DNA of 64,000 nucleotides from assembly GCA_023052935.1 (NCBI GenBank), contig CM041292.1, forward strand, positions 142,069,143 through 142,133,142. The letters are read 5' to 3'. The position numbers and the translations under genes were made by a program. The stretch comes from Piezodorus guildinii (Eukaryota > Arthropoda > Insecta > Hemiptera > Pentatomidae). Positions 33,292 through 44,755 of this stretch are shown here, piece by piece; the stretch's first letter is position 1; every line of letters starts with the position of its first letter. Below the pieces are notes generated by a model that worked only from the letters and a program-made list of their open reading frames with translations, did no database searches and was not told the origin of the DNA.

Positions 33292-35315
33292 TTATTTAGA
33301 GCTGTCAATTTTCCCAAAATAGTTGATATTATACCTATAATTGGAGCAGTGGAAACACATTATTCGAGAAAAAATGTTGTCAAACTTCATTATATAGCTT
33401 GATCCTTTTTTCATTTCCTTTTTTTTAACATTAATAGTTTCTCTTCGGACATCATCATTGATCGAAAACACATCAAGTAGCTTGCGATTACAATAATAAA
33501 ACAAAATCTTAACAGATCATCTAATATTGTTGATAAAATTAATTAATTGGAATGAGATAAACTAGGATAAATATAAGAATATAAAATATATGTTAAATAA
33601 AAGACATATGTAAGCAAACACCCATCCCACATCTCTAATTCTCAGGAAGAAGGGCCTTTCTCCATACATACTAAAATTTAATTGTTTTTTAAAGAAAAAT
33701 ATGAAGAAAAAAAATACTCTGTGTTTTTGGCGATTCCGGTTATTCTTTCCATTATATATGGACAATAATGGGTAATTTCCTGACTGACCTATTGTAAATC
33801 AGGTCTAATTTGCAGCTGTTAGCGTGTTCCGCATATGTCTATGTGTTATTTTTTATTTAAATTTTTAATTATATATCTGTAAAAGTTAAGTAATTGTTAC
33901 TGGTATTGATCAATTTTTGGATATAGAAACACCTGAGGTTACCAGATTGTATTAAGTACATAATTGAGACGTTGATTTCCAAAAGGCTCTAAAGGACATT
34001 TTTTACGAAATTGATTTTTTTACATATTTGTGTTCCCATTCTTTATTTTTGTCTGAATATTCTATTTGATTTTATTTAATGAAAACCCAAGTTCTTTAAA
34101 AACGTGATTTTGAAACACAATAATTTTCTAATGGTACTAAATTACTCATTTATTTTCGTCCCAAATCATACTAAAAACTTTCATTTCATAACTTGAATAT
34201 AATGATATTAATATAGTAATAAAACAATTATAGATTTTAATGCGAATATAATCAAATTAGCTAGTTTTATAGAAATAGAAATAGAAATAGAAAATAATAT
34301 TTATTCTGGGACATAGTCCCTTAAGAACAACAAATATGTACAATTAAAGTATACAGTGTATCTGGCCAAAAGACCAAATGATCATGATTAATTCTTATTT
34401 ACAATGGTGTAAGAAGTAATAAAATAAAAAAAAAGGAATATATCTATACAATAAAACAAAAGAGTAAAATAAATAAACTTCTTCAGATGCATACTTTTGC
34501 TGAACAAAACTAAATTTAAAAAGATTAATAAATTAAGTAAGGTATGATCAATAAATAATATTTCCTTTTTACATTCAAAATCTGATTTTTGATATAAAAC
34601 CTCATTGCTGTTGAGCGTCTGTTTGGGAATACAGGAGGTATTGGAACAGTTGAGACTTGAATGATGATAGAGATGAAGCATGGCGGATATGAGTAGGTAG
34701 GGAATTCCAGAGATTTGCAGAGCGGACAAGAAAGGAATGGCGGGACCTTGTTCGAGTGGATTGACGATTTAAATTGTAGAAGACTGTGGATATAAGGAGG
34801 GAGCTTGGTGTTAATGGCTTGGTAAAGGAATGATACTAGGAAATATTGTCTACGAATTGGAGGGAGGAGCCACTTTAACTCGCCGTATAAATGGGTCACA
34901 TGAGACCGCTTCGGAGTGTTGAGGACAAATCTTAAAAATATGTTCATAATTCGCTTTTATAGTATAGTAATGAGAGATTTTCGAACTTACTGTAAAATTA
35001 CCTAGAATGGACATCAATCAAGGTCCCAATTGATCCTTCATTAGATTTGGGAATAAACCTCATCTGTGATAATGAATGCTAAATTCTGCTAATCCTGGTA
35101 TATTAATAGTATGTTCTTACGCTATAATAATAATTGTGTTTATAATAATTACTTTATACAGAACTTTTAAAATAACTTAATAATCATAAATGATAAAAAG
35201 GATTAATGTGAAATTAAAATGACATTACAGATGCAGTCTCTCTTCTCAGGAAAACAATCTCTGCGGCAGTAGTTTTTAAAATAAATGTGTCAATAAAATC
35301 AGATAAATTATTCAT
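33292..35315 (-). CDS. Tentative four-exon gene, 128 aa, unknown
   Basis: Phase-consistent exons: 35229-35315 (MNNLSDFIDTFILKTTAAEI, donor TCT|GTAATG), 35002-35063 (acceptor TTATCACAG, MRFIPKSNEGSIGTLIDVHS, donor TCTAG|GTAATT), 33623-33671 (acceptor AATTTTAG, MYGERPFFLRIRDVGW, weak donor GTGTTT) and 33292-33480 (acceptor GTAATCGCAAG, LLDVFSINDDVRRETINVKK to GKIDSSK stop). A CR1/L2-like LINE copy sits in the second intron. The last exon looks the most coding-like; the third donor is poor. No signal peptide or domain is recognised. Exon choices could be wrong even if a gene is here. Confidence 0.38.
34262..34955 (-). mobile_element. CR1/L2-like LINE, 5'-truncated copy
   Basis: The minus strand reads IFLRFVLNTPKRSHVTHLYG and LKWLLPPIRRQYFLVSFLYQ, closely matching the copy at 22.9-24.3 kb. 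The 3' UTR ends GGGACTATGTCCCAGAATAA and a TTCTATTTCTATTTC repeat tail at 34266-34290. Confidence 0.85.
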
Positions 35316-35399
35316 TTTCCAGAGCTCAACTATTGCTAATACTAGATTCAATAAACTGTAAAATTTACCTTATGCTTACTTGAAGAATATATTGTAGTA

Positions 35400-35830
35400 G
35401 TTTGGAATTAAGCGTTAGGGTGTGACGGAAAACGGTGTAGTATAACAAGAAGCATTATCTGCTATCCTGAGGGTAAGGCCAACATACATCGGCCACCTGT
35501 TAATGCGTGCAATTAATACTTGAGGTGTGAATAACAACCTATCCAACACACGCCAATCTTATCTCATGTCCGAAGAAGTGAATGAATAATGGCCGTTATT
35601 AGAGGTATTGCTATTCCTGACAGGATTCCTATCCGCTCGCCATATCATATTATACGCCCCACCTCTCCATCTCCTTTATCACCTACAATAACGGCCATCT
35701 CAATCTAATAGCCCAAAGGACGCCGAATTATTTTACTGTTGCCGATATGAATTCCTCAAGAGCGGGCGGAATATTAATGGCTCTATGAGATCATCTCTAC
35801 TTTCAGAGTTTATCTCTTTACACAGGAATT
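35400..35830. promoter_or_regulatory. GC-richer region between divergent gene candidates
   Basis: Lies between the minus-strand model starting at 35315 and the plus-strand model starting at 35589, which it overlaps at its right end. It holds an 18-base inverted repeat with two mismatches: ATGGCCGTTATTAGAGGT at 35589 and ACCTACAATAACGGCCAT at 35681, about 75 bases apart. It could be a shared promoter, but no TATA box stands out. Confidence 0.3.
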
Positions 35831-36159
35831 CAGTTTTTTGCTGATCTTTCCTTTCTATTCTTTGTTGCTGTGAACTCTTTTTTAGTGAACAATTATCTGT
35901 TATTCATTTAATGTAATTTTGTTCTCTAAAAGAGTTGCTGAAACATGTCATCATAACAATACTTATTTCTATTTCAAGTTTACCGGCTATGGAAAAAACA
36001 ACAGATTCTGTTTTCTATCATGCAATGCACGTAACAATTGATATGATCGATTTTACTGTATTTTGTTTTCAACGACTCCAACGATTATATCAAATTCGTT
36101 TTGAAAACATATGGATTAAGTGTTATCTTATAACAAGTAGGCTTTGTTTATCTTCGTAA
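35589..36159 (+). CDS. Tentative two-exon secreted-protein gene, 80 aa
   Basis: Exon 1 35589-35604 (ATG to AGAG|GTATTG) and exon 2 35933-36159 after TTTGTTCTCTAAAAG; the split codon completes as GAG. The start reads MAVIRELLKHVIITILISIS, a good signal peptide, followed by SLPAMEKTTDSVFYH and a mixed tail ending LITSRLCLSS. The architecture (short first exon ending inside the signal peptide) resembles the gene at 260-1964. An alternative donor CAC|GTAACA inside exon 2 could shorten it. No family recognised. Confidence 0.35.
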
Positions 36160-36614
36160 ATAGTCTGTCATAGTTTTTTTTTGTTAAATTTTATCCTAAA
36201 AATAATAAGGGTGTATACAATTAAACTATGGCAGAATTTGACATTGAACCATAGAAGAAATATGTTTCCCGATTAAAACATTTTTGCTGTATGTAATATA
36301 TATATAGACACACTTAATTTATGTTTAGGTACTGCATATTCTATTATTGTTTTAGCTCATTTTGTTTCTTTATAACTTTTGATCTTTCGAAAAAATCCAG
36401 GATAATGCTTATTGAACAATGTAGTAGTGACAGGATAAATACTAAAATAATAATAATACAGTCTAACTCAGAGGCACTATGCCTTTTCTTAATAGTTTCT
36501 TTCCCAAAATTTATCCTTTTAATTTATTTTTTTTTTATTTATTGGAATTTACTACTGTATAATGGAATACAAGTAAATTTAAGTGAAACATAAAAAGACA
36601 TGAAATACATATAG

Positions 36615-36950
36615 AAAAGCTTCCCTATGGAAGCACTCTAAAAATATTCCAAAATAGAAGGTCTCGGGGCCATCTCCTTTCAGACGCCTCGGAGGATTGT
36701 CAGCAATTGAAGAGGATGACACGATTGAAACCAGAGGATTAGGGTAGGAATGGAGTTAGTCATGAAAGGAATGGTATCTAGATCGGGCCAAATCAGCAAC
36801 ATACGGTACATTAAGGTCTTTATGGATGAGTTAATTCGTGAAAAAGGAAGGAGCATTAAGGATTTTGGATTGTAGAGAGTGGATACGGGAAGAATTCGAT
36901 GGTTTAGTAGAGCCCCAAAGCTCTACTCCTAAGTCCATATCAGTCTGTTG
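36615..36950 (-). mobile_element. Jockey-type LINE 3' end
   Basis: The minus strand reads VELWGSTKPSNSSRIHSLQS, KDLNVPYVADLARSRYHSF and IADNPPRRLKG before the 3' UTR, matching the J1 copy at 28-31 kb and the copy at 51.3 kb. A 12-codon gap and several stops are present. Confidence 0.8.
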
Positions 36951-36959
36951 TAGTTAAGT

Positions 36960-37800
36960 GAAAGATTAGAACTAGTAAGTGTAGAAGTGTTGGAAAACGT
37001 GCAGTTTTTTTTTCGTTTTCGTTTTATATGAGAGTTCCAAGTACGTATTTAAAGAATTCATGTTGTTTTTTTTTTTCTTAATTGAAAATGAGAACCGTCA
37101 TAGAAGATGGGAAATATTTTATTTTTGAAAGTAATTTTTTCTTAACACGTAGCAACTAATCATTTGTATGTCTTTAAGATGAAAGGGCTCCGCTGGGAAG
37201 AACTTTCTTTTGTCTCTTGTAAATTAACTGCTGAAGAAACTTATAAATATGTGTACCTTAATTCTATTCTTTTAATAATGTTATAAATATTCCATATTAT
37301 ATTTTGATATCTTATATTTTTTTTTTTTGTGTGTAAGAAGTAAATGCATAATCCTATACTTATGGATGTGGCATTGTAACTTATTCTTTTTGTTTAGGAA
37401 TAATTCCTTTCAAGTAGGTTAGAAAACATGCTGATTCGAAAGACCAACATTATTTCAGAGTATATTATAAATTTCCATAATGTATATCGGTTACTCTGAG
37501 TAATTTCACTCTTGAACGTTTAGTTATTTACATAAAGAACAGCAGCAATGCTGCTTCTCGAATTTTCCGCTTCACAGATTGCATATTTCGTACTAAAAAA
37601 TTGATTATTTACTAGATTCGTTGAAGCATATCCTTTGCTAACTAACCACTTTGTATGCGTCAAAATTTTGAAAGCTGTTATATCTCGGACGATGGTTACT
37701 TTCTCTGCTCACGGTCCATATGGATTGATGAGTTGTGTTGCTACTTCCGCCCTAATTGCTATGTAGATTGACTTTTAACAGAGCCGCCAGATGTTACCCA
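36960..37800. other. AT-rich stretch, nothing recognised
   Basis: No exon or repeat boundary supported. Confidence 0.4.
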
Positions 37801-37815
37801 ATGATAAAATAGTAA

Positions 37816-38264
37816 CTTTTAAAAAAGCACATAATACCTTCCATTCATCATCTAAACCTTTTATTTCTTTAGTCCTTTAACATTTTTTTATTCAAGTCGA
37901 CGTTTCGGGGTTGTTTCCCCATTTTCAAGACTTATTCCTTGCTAGAACATTTTTCACATCTCATAGCCACTGCTACTTGTCTTGTATTGGCTCACTGTTT
38001 CCATTATATTTCTATCTAAAGATAGAATATAATGGAAACAGTGAGCCAATACAAGACAAGTAGCAGTGGCTATGAGATGTGAAAAATGTTCTAGCAAGGA
38101 ATAAGTCTTGAAAATGGGGAAACAACCCCGAAACGTCGACTTGAATAAAAAAATGTTAAAGGACTAAAGAAATAAAAGGTTTAGATGATGAATGGAAGGT
38201 ATTATGTGCTTTTTTAAAAGTTCCAATTAAGAAAACTTCCAAAAAAAATTAAAAAAGAAAAGTA
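37816..38264. mobile_element. Near-perfect palindromic Penelope-like mini-element
   Basis: 37814-38222 is an inverted repeat with arms of about 200 bp and a tiny central loop near 38020; I see a single one-base bulge. Each arm contains CTTGAAAATGGGGAAAC, AACCCC and GAAACGTCGAC, a hammerhead-like hairpin. The whole is flanked by the 12-bp duplication ATAAAATAGTAA (37804-37815 and 38265-38276). The right end carries an A-rich tail. Inverted, partly duplicated terminal repeats and variable target duplications fit Penelope-like elements. No coding sequence. Confidence 0.75.
38105..38140 (+). ncRNA. Hammerhead-like motif (palindrome arm)
   Basis: CTTGAAAATGGGG, loop AAACAA, CCCC, then GAAACGTCGAC. 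The helix II-like stem GGGG/CCCC is perfect and GAAACGTC fits GAAA plus a 2-bp helix III and a GUC cleavage triplet. The first box is CUUGAAAA rather than CUGANGA. The mirror copy is at 37896-37931 on the minus strand. Confidence 0.35.
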
Positions 38265-38279
38265 ATAAAATAGTAAATT

Positions 38280-39400
38280 ACTCCGACACACTGTGAGTAA
38301 TTGAAACGAAAGGATCTGTCGTAATGTGTAGGCGGCTAGGCTTAAAACTTATCTATTTCTTATTTTCTTCTTTAGCCTTTTATTTTTTTTTTTTTTTAGA
38401 AAGGGCTTGGTTTAAAAGGTTTCAATGTTAAGGCCCTTTGAAGTTGAATAGATTTCTTTAAGGACGAATAAACCTATTTTAATATTGTAGCTGTAGCGAA
38501 AATGGGAACAGAATAGAATAGAAAGTATCAATGTTAATTTCGAATGAAATTTTATGAGGGATTGGGATAACATAGATTTCATTTTTTTTTTATAAATAGA
38601 TTTTTACAAAGTCTGATAGATATTCTGACTGAGTAGCGACTTGCAATTAGTAAAAATCATGCTTAGTTTAGATTTTTTTTTTTTTTTAATACAACCAAGG
38701 ATACCATTTTTATCGATGTTCGTTTCATTAATTCTTTTCATCTTAATTCACGTTTTCTCACATAATGAAAACCACAGGAATTCTATCTTCTCTTAAAGTT
38801 TGATCAGTTAGTAAATAAATAAATCTTAAACATCCTCACTGCTTTCATAATTATAGGATTAATTATATCACGTAATATTTATTTGATATTTGCTATGTAT
38901 TCCAAGTCATTTGAAGATAAATATTTTATTTCATTAAAGTAATATCTTATTTAGTATTGTGGTTATAATTGTGGCTTATATTATTATCATCCTTATCACT
39001 AAGGGCATATTATTGGTTTTATGCCACCTTATAATACCAGTATCTTATTGTTGCATCTCTTTTAATTTTGATGTAAATTATTTTATTTTATTTTTTTCTC
39101 ATGGTGTTTTTGACTTTTACTAAACTTCCTTAATATTGAAAATTAAGGAAGTGTCAGATAGATTTGCATTTCTGATAAAACCTCGTGGTCAACCATGGCA
39201 CTTATACATTGCAATAATTTTAAATATTTGTAATAATCATCTAAAATCAAAGTGTTGTAAACATGATTAAGCTGAAAGTTCTCAACTTTTCATTAAACAT
39301 AACAGTCTAACACCTTCTTGTATTTCAAATGATTTTATACTTTTCCAGATCCGGCACGGTTATTCAGTACAATGTTTATTGTTTCTCACTTTAAACCAAC
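38280..39400. other. AT-rich stretch, nothing recognised
   Basis: No supportable feature. Confidence 0.4.
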
Positions 39401-39419
39401 TGAACAGCCATTTCTGAAC

Positions 39420-39830
39420 TGTACCTTTATTTTAGTATACAAACTTATTTCTTAGTCAATGCATAAATTAATGATATTTCTTTTGTTGTCATGATATCGG
39501 CTTGTTCATTTCCTCTAATACCACAGAGACCGTGTAACAATCAGAACTGGCTCTTTCATCTTACATTCCCATATATTTTACATGTTATTAATATTTGATA
39601 AATATTAGATTTAATAACGGAATTTTCAACACTTAACAACACACTGTATGATGACAGGTTATACATCTGTATATTCTTAGCAATATTGACGAAACCTATG
39701 TAACAAATGCTCGAAACCGTCAGTATATGTGTATTTCCATTCCGGATTCTTCTGTTCAAAGTCTGCTCTGCCAGTAATTCCAATATGACCTGAAGATATT
39801 GTTGTATTTGTCTTTATTGATTCCCAAAGT
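39420..39830 (-). pseudogene. I-type LINE RNase H fragment
   Basis: The minus strand reads EWKYTYTDGFEHL (YTDG motif), then in a shifted frame GFVNIAKNIQMYNLSSYSVL, then LLHGLCGIRGNEQADI near 39500, which is the GIxGNExAD motif closing the domain. Several frameshifts. A SINE1 fragment lies at its 5' side. Confidence 0.65.
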
Positions 39831-39884
39831 TACAATTTTGGAAAAAATAAATAAATATATTTCCGGTAATGACAAAACTCCAGC

Positions 39885-40030
39885 TATGTGAGACCCGTCA
39901 GCCAATTGGTGGCTACTCACAAAAATAGGCATAAGGAGTGATAGTGATGACCATACCCTACAAAATATTATCGAGAATCCGTGGATTGGAAACATAAGAA
40001 ACCAAACCGCACGGCCAAGGCCCTCATCTT
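39885..40030 (+). repeat. SINE1 body fragment
   Basis: TATGTGAGACCCGTCAGCCA, GGTGGCTACTCACAAAA, and AGGAGTGATAGTGATGACC match the SINE1 body at 11.2-11.3 kb. The tRNA head and the A-tail are absent. Confidence 0.75.
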
Positions 40031-40354
40031 AAATTTATTAGACCCAATTAAACATATTCAAATGATGAAAAATTATCTTAAATAGCAACATCTCTAATTG
40101 CAGTTAACAGTAAATAATTTACCTTCACTGATATAGAAAATATTTGGGAAACATGCTGCGCCTTAGAGAATTATAATTGATTCTTTGGAATGCCAAACGC
40201 AAATGAAGTGCGTTTTTTTCTATACTGTTATACTGCTTGTAGTATTATTCAGAGTAAGATCAGTTAAAGTGATTAATGTACCTTAAATGCATAAAGAAAT
40301 GTAAGAAAAGTAATAAATGAATAAATGCAAATCTAGATATGACAGATGCTTTAC

Positions 40355-40785
40355 CTATATTATTTTATATAATATAGGTGAGCTAGATTTGGCAGCTACT
40401 AATGAACGAAATGTGTTGCTGACAGTGTGAATTGGCCGAGAGCTCCTTTTTAACTCCGAATCATAACTTACATTTATACAACTATACTCACACTGCAATT
40501 TCGATAACCTTTTTAACGACGACCAAGGATGGCCCAGCATAACATTTTTTTGTTCTTCTAATGTACAATCCCTCAAGTAATATTCCTGTTTTAACCATCT
40601 CTTTTTATTAATGAAAAATTAAATTGAATTAACAAAGTATCATTGGTACTGAGTGTAAATTCGCTTAAGGCAGAATGGTGGATGGCTGGAGGGAGATAGC
40701 TTCTAACGAGCCACCCACAGCGATGACCAATGGGAAGATCCCTATCTACCGATGATGCAACACCTCTTCCTGCTAATGTCATTCC
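40355..40785 (-). other. Coding-like island: two overlapping ORFs
   Basis: First frame 40591-40782: MTLAGRGVASSVDRDLPIGH, LVRSYLPPAIHHSAL, to KRDG stop. The second starts inside it in another frame: KKRWLKQEYYLRDCTLEEQK, MLGHPWSSLKRLSKLQCEYS, then on to 40355. Two strong donors (CAGT|GTGAGT and AAAT|GTAAGT) lie in the second frame at about 40499 and 40474. This is either two exons of a host gene or a transposon ORF with one frameshift; I recognise no family. Confidence 0.4.
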
Positions 40786-40789
40786 CTTA

Positions 40790-41790
40790 TATTACGCCGT
40801 GATTTCCAATCCTATCAGTTTATGGATGCTATCCAATATGTGACTGGGTTTTATAAAGTCTGCTATATAACATTTACATTTTAGGAACCTGAACATATAA
40901 TTTAAGCATTTTTTTTAAATGAAAACTTCCTTATATTAGGCGTGTTGTGCGAGTTTTGGCATGGGCAAAAGCTGTGATTTTGTAACAATAGTAACTTCAC
41001 CGACATACTCTAGACTGGCGCATAAGCTCTGTGTATACGTGTCTATTAGAGACAGGATAACGATATCGATTTCCGTGAACGTTATCGATACCGGTGTATT
41101 ACCGGCACAAAAATATCGATATTTATAGTACTTTATTTCAGTATTTGATTGGATTAAAATCAGTTGCTTATGAAATGAGTAAAGTCATGGTAGATAAAAT
41201 ATGTATTAGAACTTACCTCTTACTGTATATGAAGTTAACATAATGAATATCTTAATTCTCCTGACTCTAAAATATAGATATTTGTAAATATTACTAGAAC
41301 ATTACTTTGCATGGAAACATTTAATCATACGAAGCAGAATCATGATGATCTTACTATCAATATTTAAATCTTAGTAAAAGCGAAATCGAAATGAATATCA
41401 TGATCATATATGTACCAATCGAAACTAAACTTAAAAGAATCGTTTCGCTTCGATATAGTTAAAATAAATAACGTTAGGATTGTTTTAGTTTACATTAAAC
41501 GAATCCACTCCACCACTATTTATTTCGATTTTCTCTAGATTCGATCAGTAAGCCATCTTAAGGTTCATCGCAATTGGTAAATTTAGATTTACTTAAGGTT
41601 ATTTCTTGTGATACGATATAAGCGAAGGACGTTTACCAAACTTGATACTACAAAGGGAGTTCTTTCCTTTGCAATGCAAAATACAAATACAGTGTGGTGA
41701 TGTGATGGGACATTATAAAACTAAAACGTTTATTATTTAGCTCAAAAACATATAAGAAACTTTCGTACTACGTTTCGTTTATTCCTTTAA
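40790..41790. other. Unassigned stretch
   Basis: A CpG-containing patch with ATCGAT repeats at 41057-41130. A minus-strand exon-like segment near 41217 has donor AGAG|GTAAGT but no partner. Confidence 0.3.
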
Positions 41791-41794
41791 CTTT

Positions 41795-42000
41795 ATTTTA
41801 TTATATTGTGACTAATCGGACGATGCCAGTATTTTGAATATCCAAGTATACCGAGGATAGGTTTCTTTAGAGAGTACCTGACATCGCACAGGCTCAGGAC
41901 AATTTACGTCCTTTTAGAAGAACTGGATAACCAAGGAGTTTTACTCCCTTTAAGGTTTGAATCAGCGACTTAAGGATTACAACTGTCTCCAACATTCAGG
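41795..42000 (-). repeat. SINE3 copy, diverged
   Basis: Minus-strand SINE3 body: GATGTCAGGTACTCTC, GGTTATCCAGTTC; the head is degraded. Confidence 0.6.
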
Positions 42001-42009
42001 AAGGTTATA

Positions 42010-43260
42010 GATCTAAAAAATAAAATTACCGGTTTTAAAATATTGGTTTTATCATGTGCTTTAATGTAAAAAACATTAAGGTTGTAAAAAATAAAACATC
42101 TAAATCGAAAATATATTGTACATAATTGTAACTTTCTATTACTTATTTTTTTATAATTATTGTTATTTGTTTTCTTTATTTGAATAATATTTTAGAGGAA
42201 AGAGAAAACCTTAAGAATTAATGGGGAAAACAATAGATAAAATGTGAGAAATGAGTTCAGGAATTCATTCATTTATTTAATTACTGTTTATTGGTCAATA
42301 TAGTTCTATACCTGAATAATTCGTGTTAAATTTATACTAAACCACTATTACTTGGTATTGAATGACATGTAATGACCTTGATTGTAAATAATTGCTGTAA
42401 TGTTGTTTAGTATCCGATCACATTTGCTATATTTTTCAAGGAAAAATATTCATGAATTCCTAATTTTAATTTTTTTTTGTCTTAAACATGATGGTGATAT
42501 CATCGGATAGTACTATGTTTAGAGTATGACATGGTGAAATCGCCCACTGCTAAGTGCTAGGTGCTTTGGTCCTCAGACTTGTATGGCAAATTCATAATTT
42601 AAAAAAAAAAAAAATAAAATAAATAATCTTGTTTTCTGCACTTCATCGTTATTATATAAATGGTTATTTAAATTAAAGTTTTATGCAGGTTGGTGTGGTT
42701 TTAGTTTTTTATTAAACGAGGCAACCTTGAATTTGAAGTTTAAAAGGGCCTGAGGAATTCATCAGAGTTATTTTGTTTCTGTTGTTTTACAATATGTTTT
42801 TTAAGTTAATGAAATTACGCAACTTTTGCTTTTCAAGGTTCATTCGCCATAGTATTAATATTCGTTTAAAGTGTTGTAGGTCACTAAAAGACGAGATGAA
42901 TTGAAAAATATTCACATGCTTTCAAATTATAATCATCTTAAAAATAATTTGTAGTCACCTAACCCTAAATGTTTATACAAAGATTTTAATTTTTTGTTTT
43001 AAGATTTTTAACACTTAGTAATTCATTCTTTTCTATTAGAAATATATTATTTAGTGATTGATTTCAAACAAAGTTTTATACATTTTAAATTTTATTACTT
43101 TTAAGAAAGGGATCTGATCTTATTTGACTACTTTTTTTAAGAAGTATGTGTTATATCTCCTTCACAATGAAACAAATGTAGATAACGCCAAATTATTTTG
43201 TTATTCTTTGAAACTAAAAAATATGTTACAAACCTATGTTATTTAATTTATGATTTTTTG
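42010..43260. other. AT-rich stretch, nothing recognised
   Basis: No supportable feature. Confidence 0.4.
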
Positions 43261-43651
43261 TAAATATAAAATGATTTATTGTGGATGTAATTAGTTGACC
43301 GTTGAGAATTGATGCAAGGAATTAGTCCGGGTGGCGGTCATTAAATGAAACAACTAAATAGTTTCAACTATTTATTATTTGTCAACGTTTTTATCATTGT
43401 GGATGTAATTAGTTGACCGTTGAGAGTTGATGCAAGGAATTAGTCCGGGTGGCAGTCATTAAATGAAACAACTAAATAGTTTCAACTATTTATTATTTGC
43501 CAACGTTCTTATCATTGTGGATGTAATTAGTTGACCGTTTGACCGTTGGCAAATAATAAATAGTTGAAACTATTTAGTTGTTTCATTTACTGACCGCCAC
43601 CCGGACTAATTTCTTGCATCAATTCTCAACGGTCAACTAATTACATCCACA

Positions 43652-43894
43652 ATGATAAAAAGAACACGGGAACAACAAAAAGATACATCCACCTCAACTC
43701 TCCGCCGCAGCGCCAGAATACAAAATCGCAAGCAGGACATACTATCTACATCTCAACAACAGCAGGCATTCTCATCTCAACTAGCCATCATTTCTACACC
43801 TTCAGGAGACTCACGCTCTTCTCATCACCACACTTCTAGTTCTAAAAAAGCCCTGATGATGACCCACAAAGGGGGTCGAAACGTTGGCAAATAA
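43652..43894 (+). CDS. 80-aa ORF of the foldback element
   Basis: Begins MIKRTREQQKDTSTS and contains LRRSARIQNRKQD, followed by a Ser/Gln/His-rich low-complexity tail. The C-terminal codons overlap the hammerhead-like hairpin, so the end of the frame may be incidental. The basic motif recurs as LRRSARLQNR in the foldback at 18.07-18.30 kb, whose flanks differ. It could bind nucleic acid through the Arg-rich core; that is inference. No homologue is known to me. Confidence 0.5.
   Translation: MIKRTREQQKDTSTSTLRRSARIQNRKQDILSTSQQQQAFSSQLAIISTPSGDSRSSHHHTSSSKKALMMTHKGGRNVGK
43850..43888 (+). ncRNA. Hammerhead-like motif
   Basis: GCC, CTGATGA, a stem GACCC / GGGTC with loop ACAAAGG, then GAAAC, GTT, GGC. 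The outer GCC pairs with GGC (helix I) and ACGT could form a very short helix III, leaving a GUU cleavage triplet. One extra U lies between CUGAUGA and helix II. An identical core occurs at 57591-57630. Confidence 0.5.
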
Positions 43895-44755
43895 TAAATA
43901 GTTGAAACTATTTAGTTGTTTCATTTAATGACCGCCACCCGGACTAATTCCTTGCATAAAATGATTTATTATTAATTTTGGAAGAATTATTAATTTTTAA
44001 CTAGAGACTGCAAAGTATTTTATCATTGTAGAAGAAATCATTGTACGTTTTTAAAAATATTTTTCTTTTATAGTTATTCAAAAGAATGATCATAATAAAA
44101 TTTAAAAACGAATTTTGAATTTGATAAAAAACAACGATTATAAAGCATAATAAATAAAGTCATAAAAACGTACTTTTACTAAAAAACTTATGATGGTTAA
44201 CAAAGAAATCTTGATAGAACATAACTTCTCAATCCCTGAAAATCCAACCCATCAACAAAAATGAAGTTCATCAATTCTTAATAAATCCAGTTGCTTACTA
44301 TCTACTGTATTGAGATTTTTGTTTTATTGAATTTTACGATTTGACGTGTACAAATTACTGCAGGACGGGTTATCCTGCAATTTACCTAATCACCTCATTA
44401 ATCATATTGAGAACAACGGTTAATTAAATAATAAAAATTATTATTTGTTACCAAAAATGTTTTATCGTTAACAAAAAAAATATGGAACGCGCAACAAAGG
44501 ACATTCACTTACTTTAATATTAAAATCAATTTAGGAACTTTTATATAAAGAAATAGTTGGGTTGTTATAGAAGTATTTGTTCATTAAATAATCTATTATA
44601 TTATTATCTATTAAGATCAGCTAGTTTTATCTACTTTTCATTACTCTCCATTACCTTATACAGCTTTGTGTATGAGATAATATTTTTTCTAAAATCTTTA
44701 CATTTCCAACGGTTTATTATTCATCTATATTATTGTTCTTAGTTTTGTTTTTTTT

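Larger units (their letters stand above)
43281..43955 (+). mobile_element. Penelope-like foldback element with tandem units and a short ORF
   Basis: Flanked by the 15-bp duplication ATAAAATGATTTATT (43266-43280 and 43956-43970). Order: two inverted 118-bp units (43281-43398, 43399-43516), a third broken off after 23 bases, a forward unit (about 43541-43650), an 80-codon ORF, a hammerhead-like hairpin (43850-43888) and a final forward unit. The mixture of direct and inverted partial terminal repeats with a variable-length target duplication is typical of Penelope-like elements. No reverse transcriptase or nuclease is present, so it would depend on another element. Confidence 0.8.

Noticed and set aside
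35589..35709. 39-codon GC-rich ORF (MAVIRGIAIPDRIPIR)
   Set aside because: Possible, but the donor AGAG|GTATTG inside it and the signal-peptide exon downstream make a spliced reading more attractive.
36321..36593. 90-aa plus-strand ORF
   Set aside because: Composition is that of T-rich DNA; no splice or start context.
43281..43516. Two 118-bp direct units suggesting a CRISPR or satellite array
   Set aside because: Only two full units without unique spacers, inside a foldback element with target duplications; eukaryotic context.
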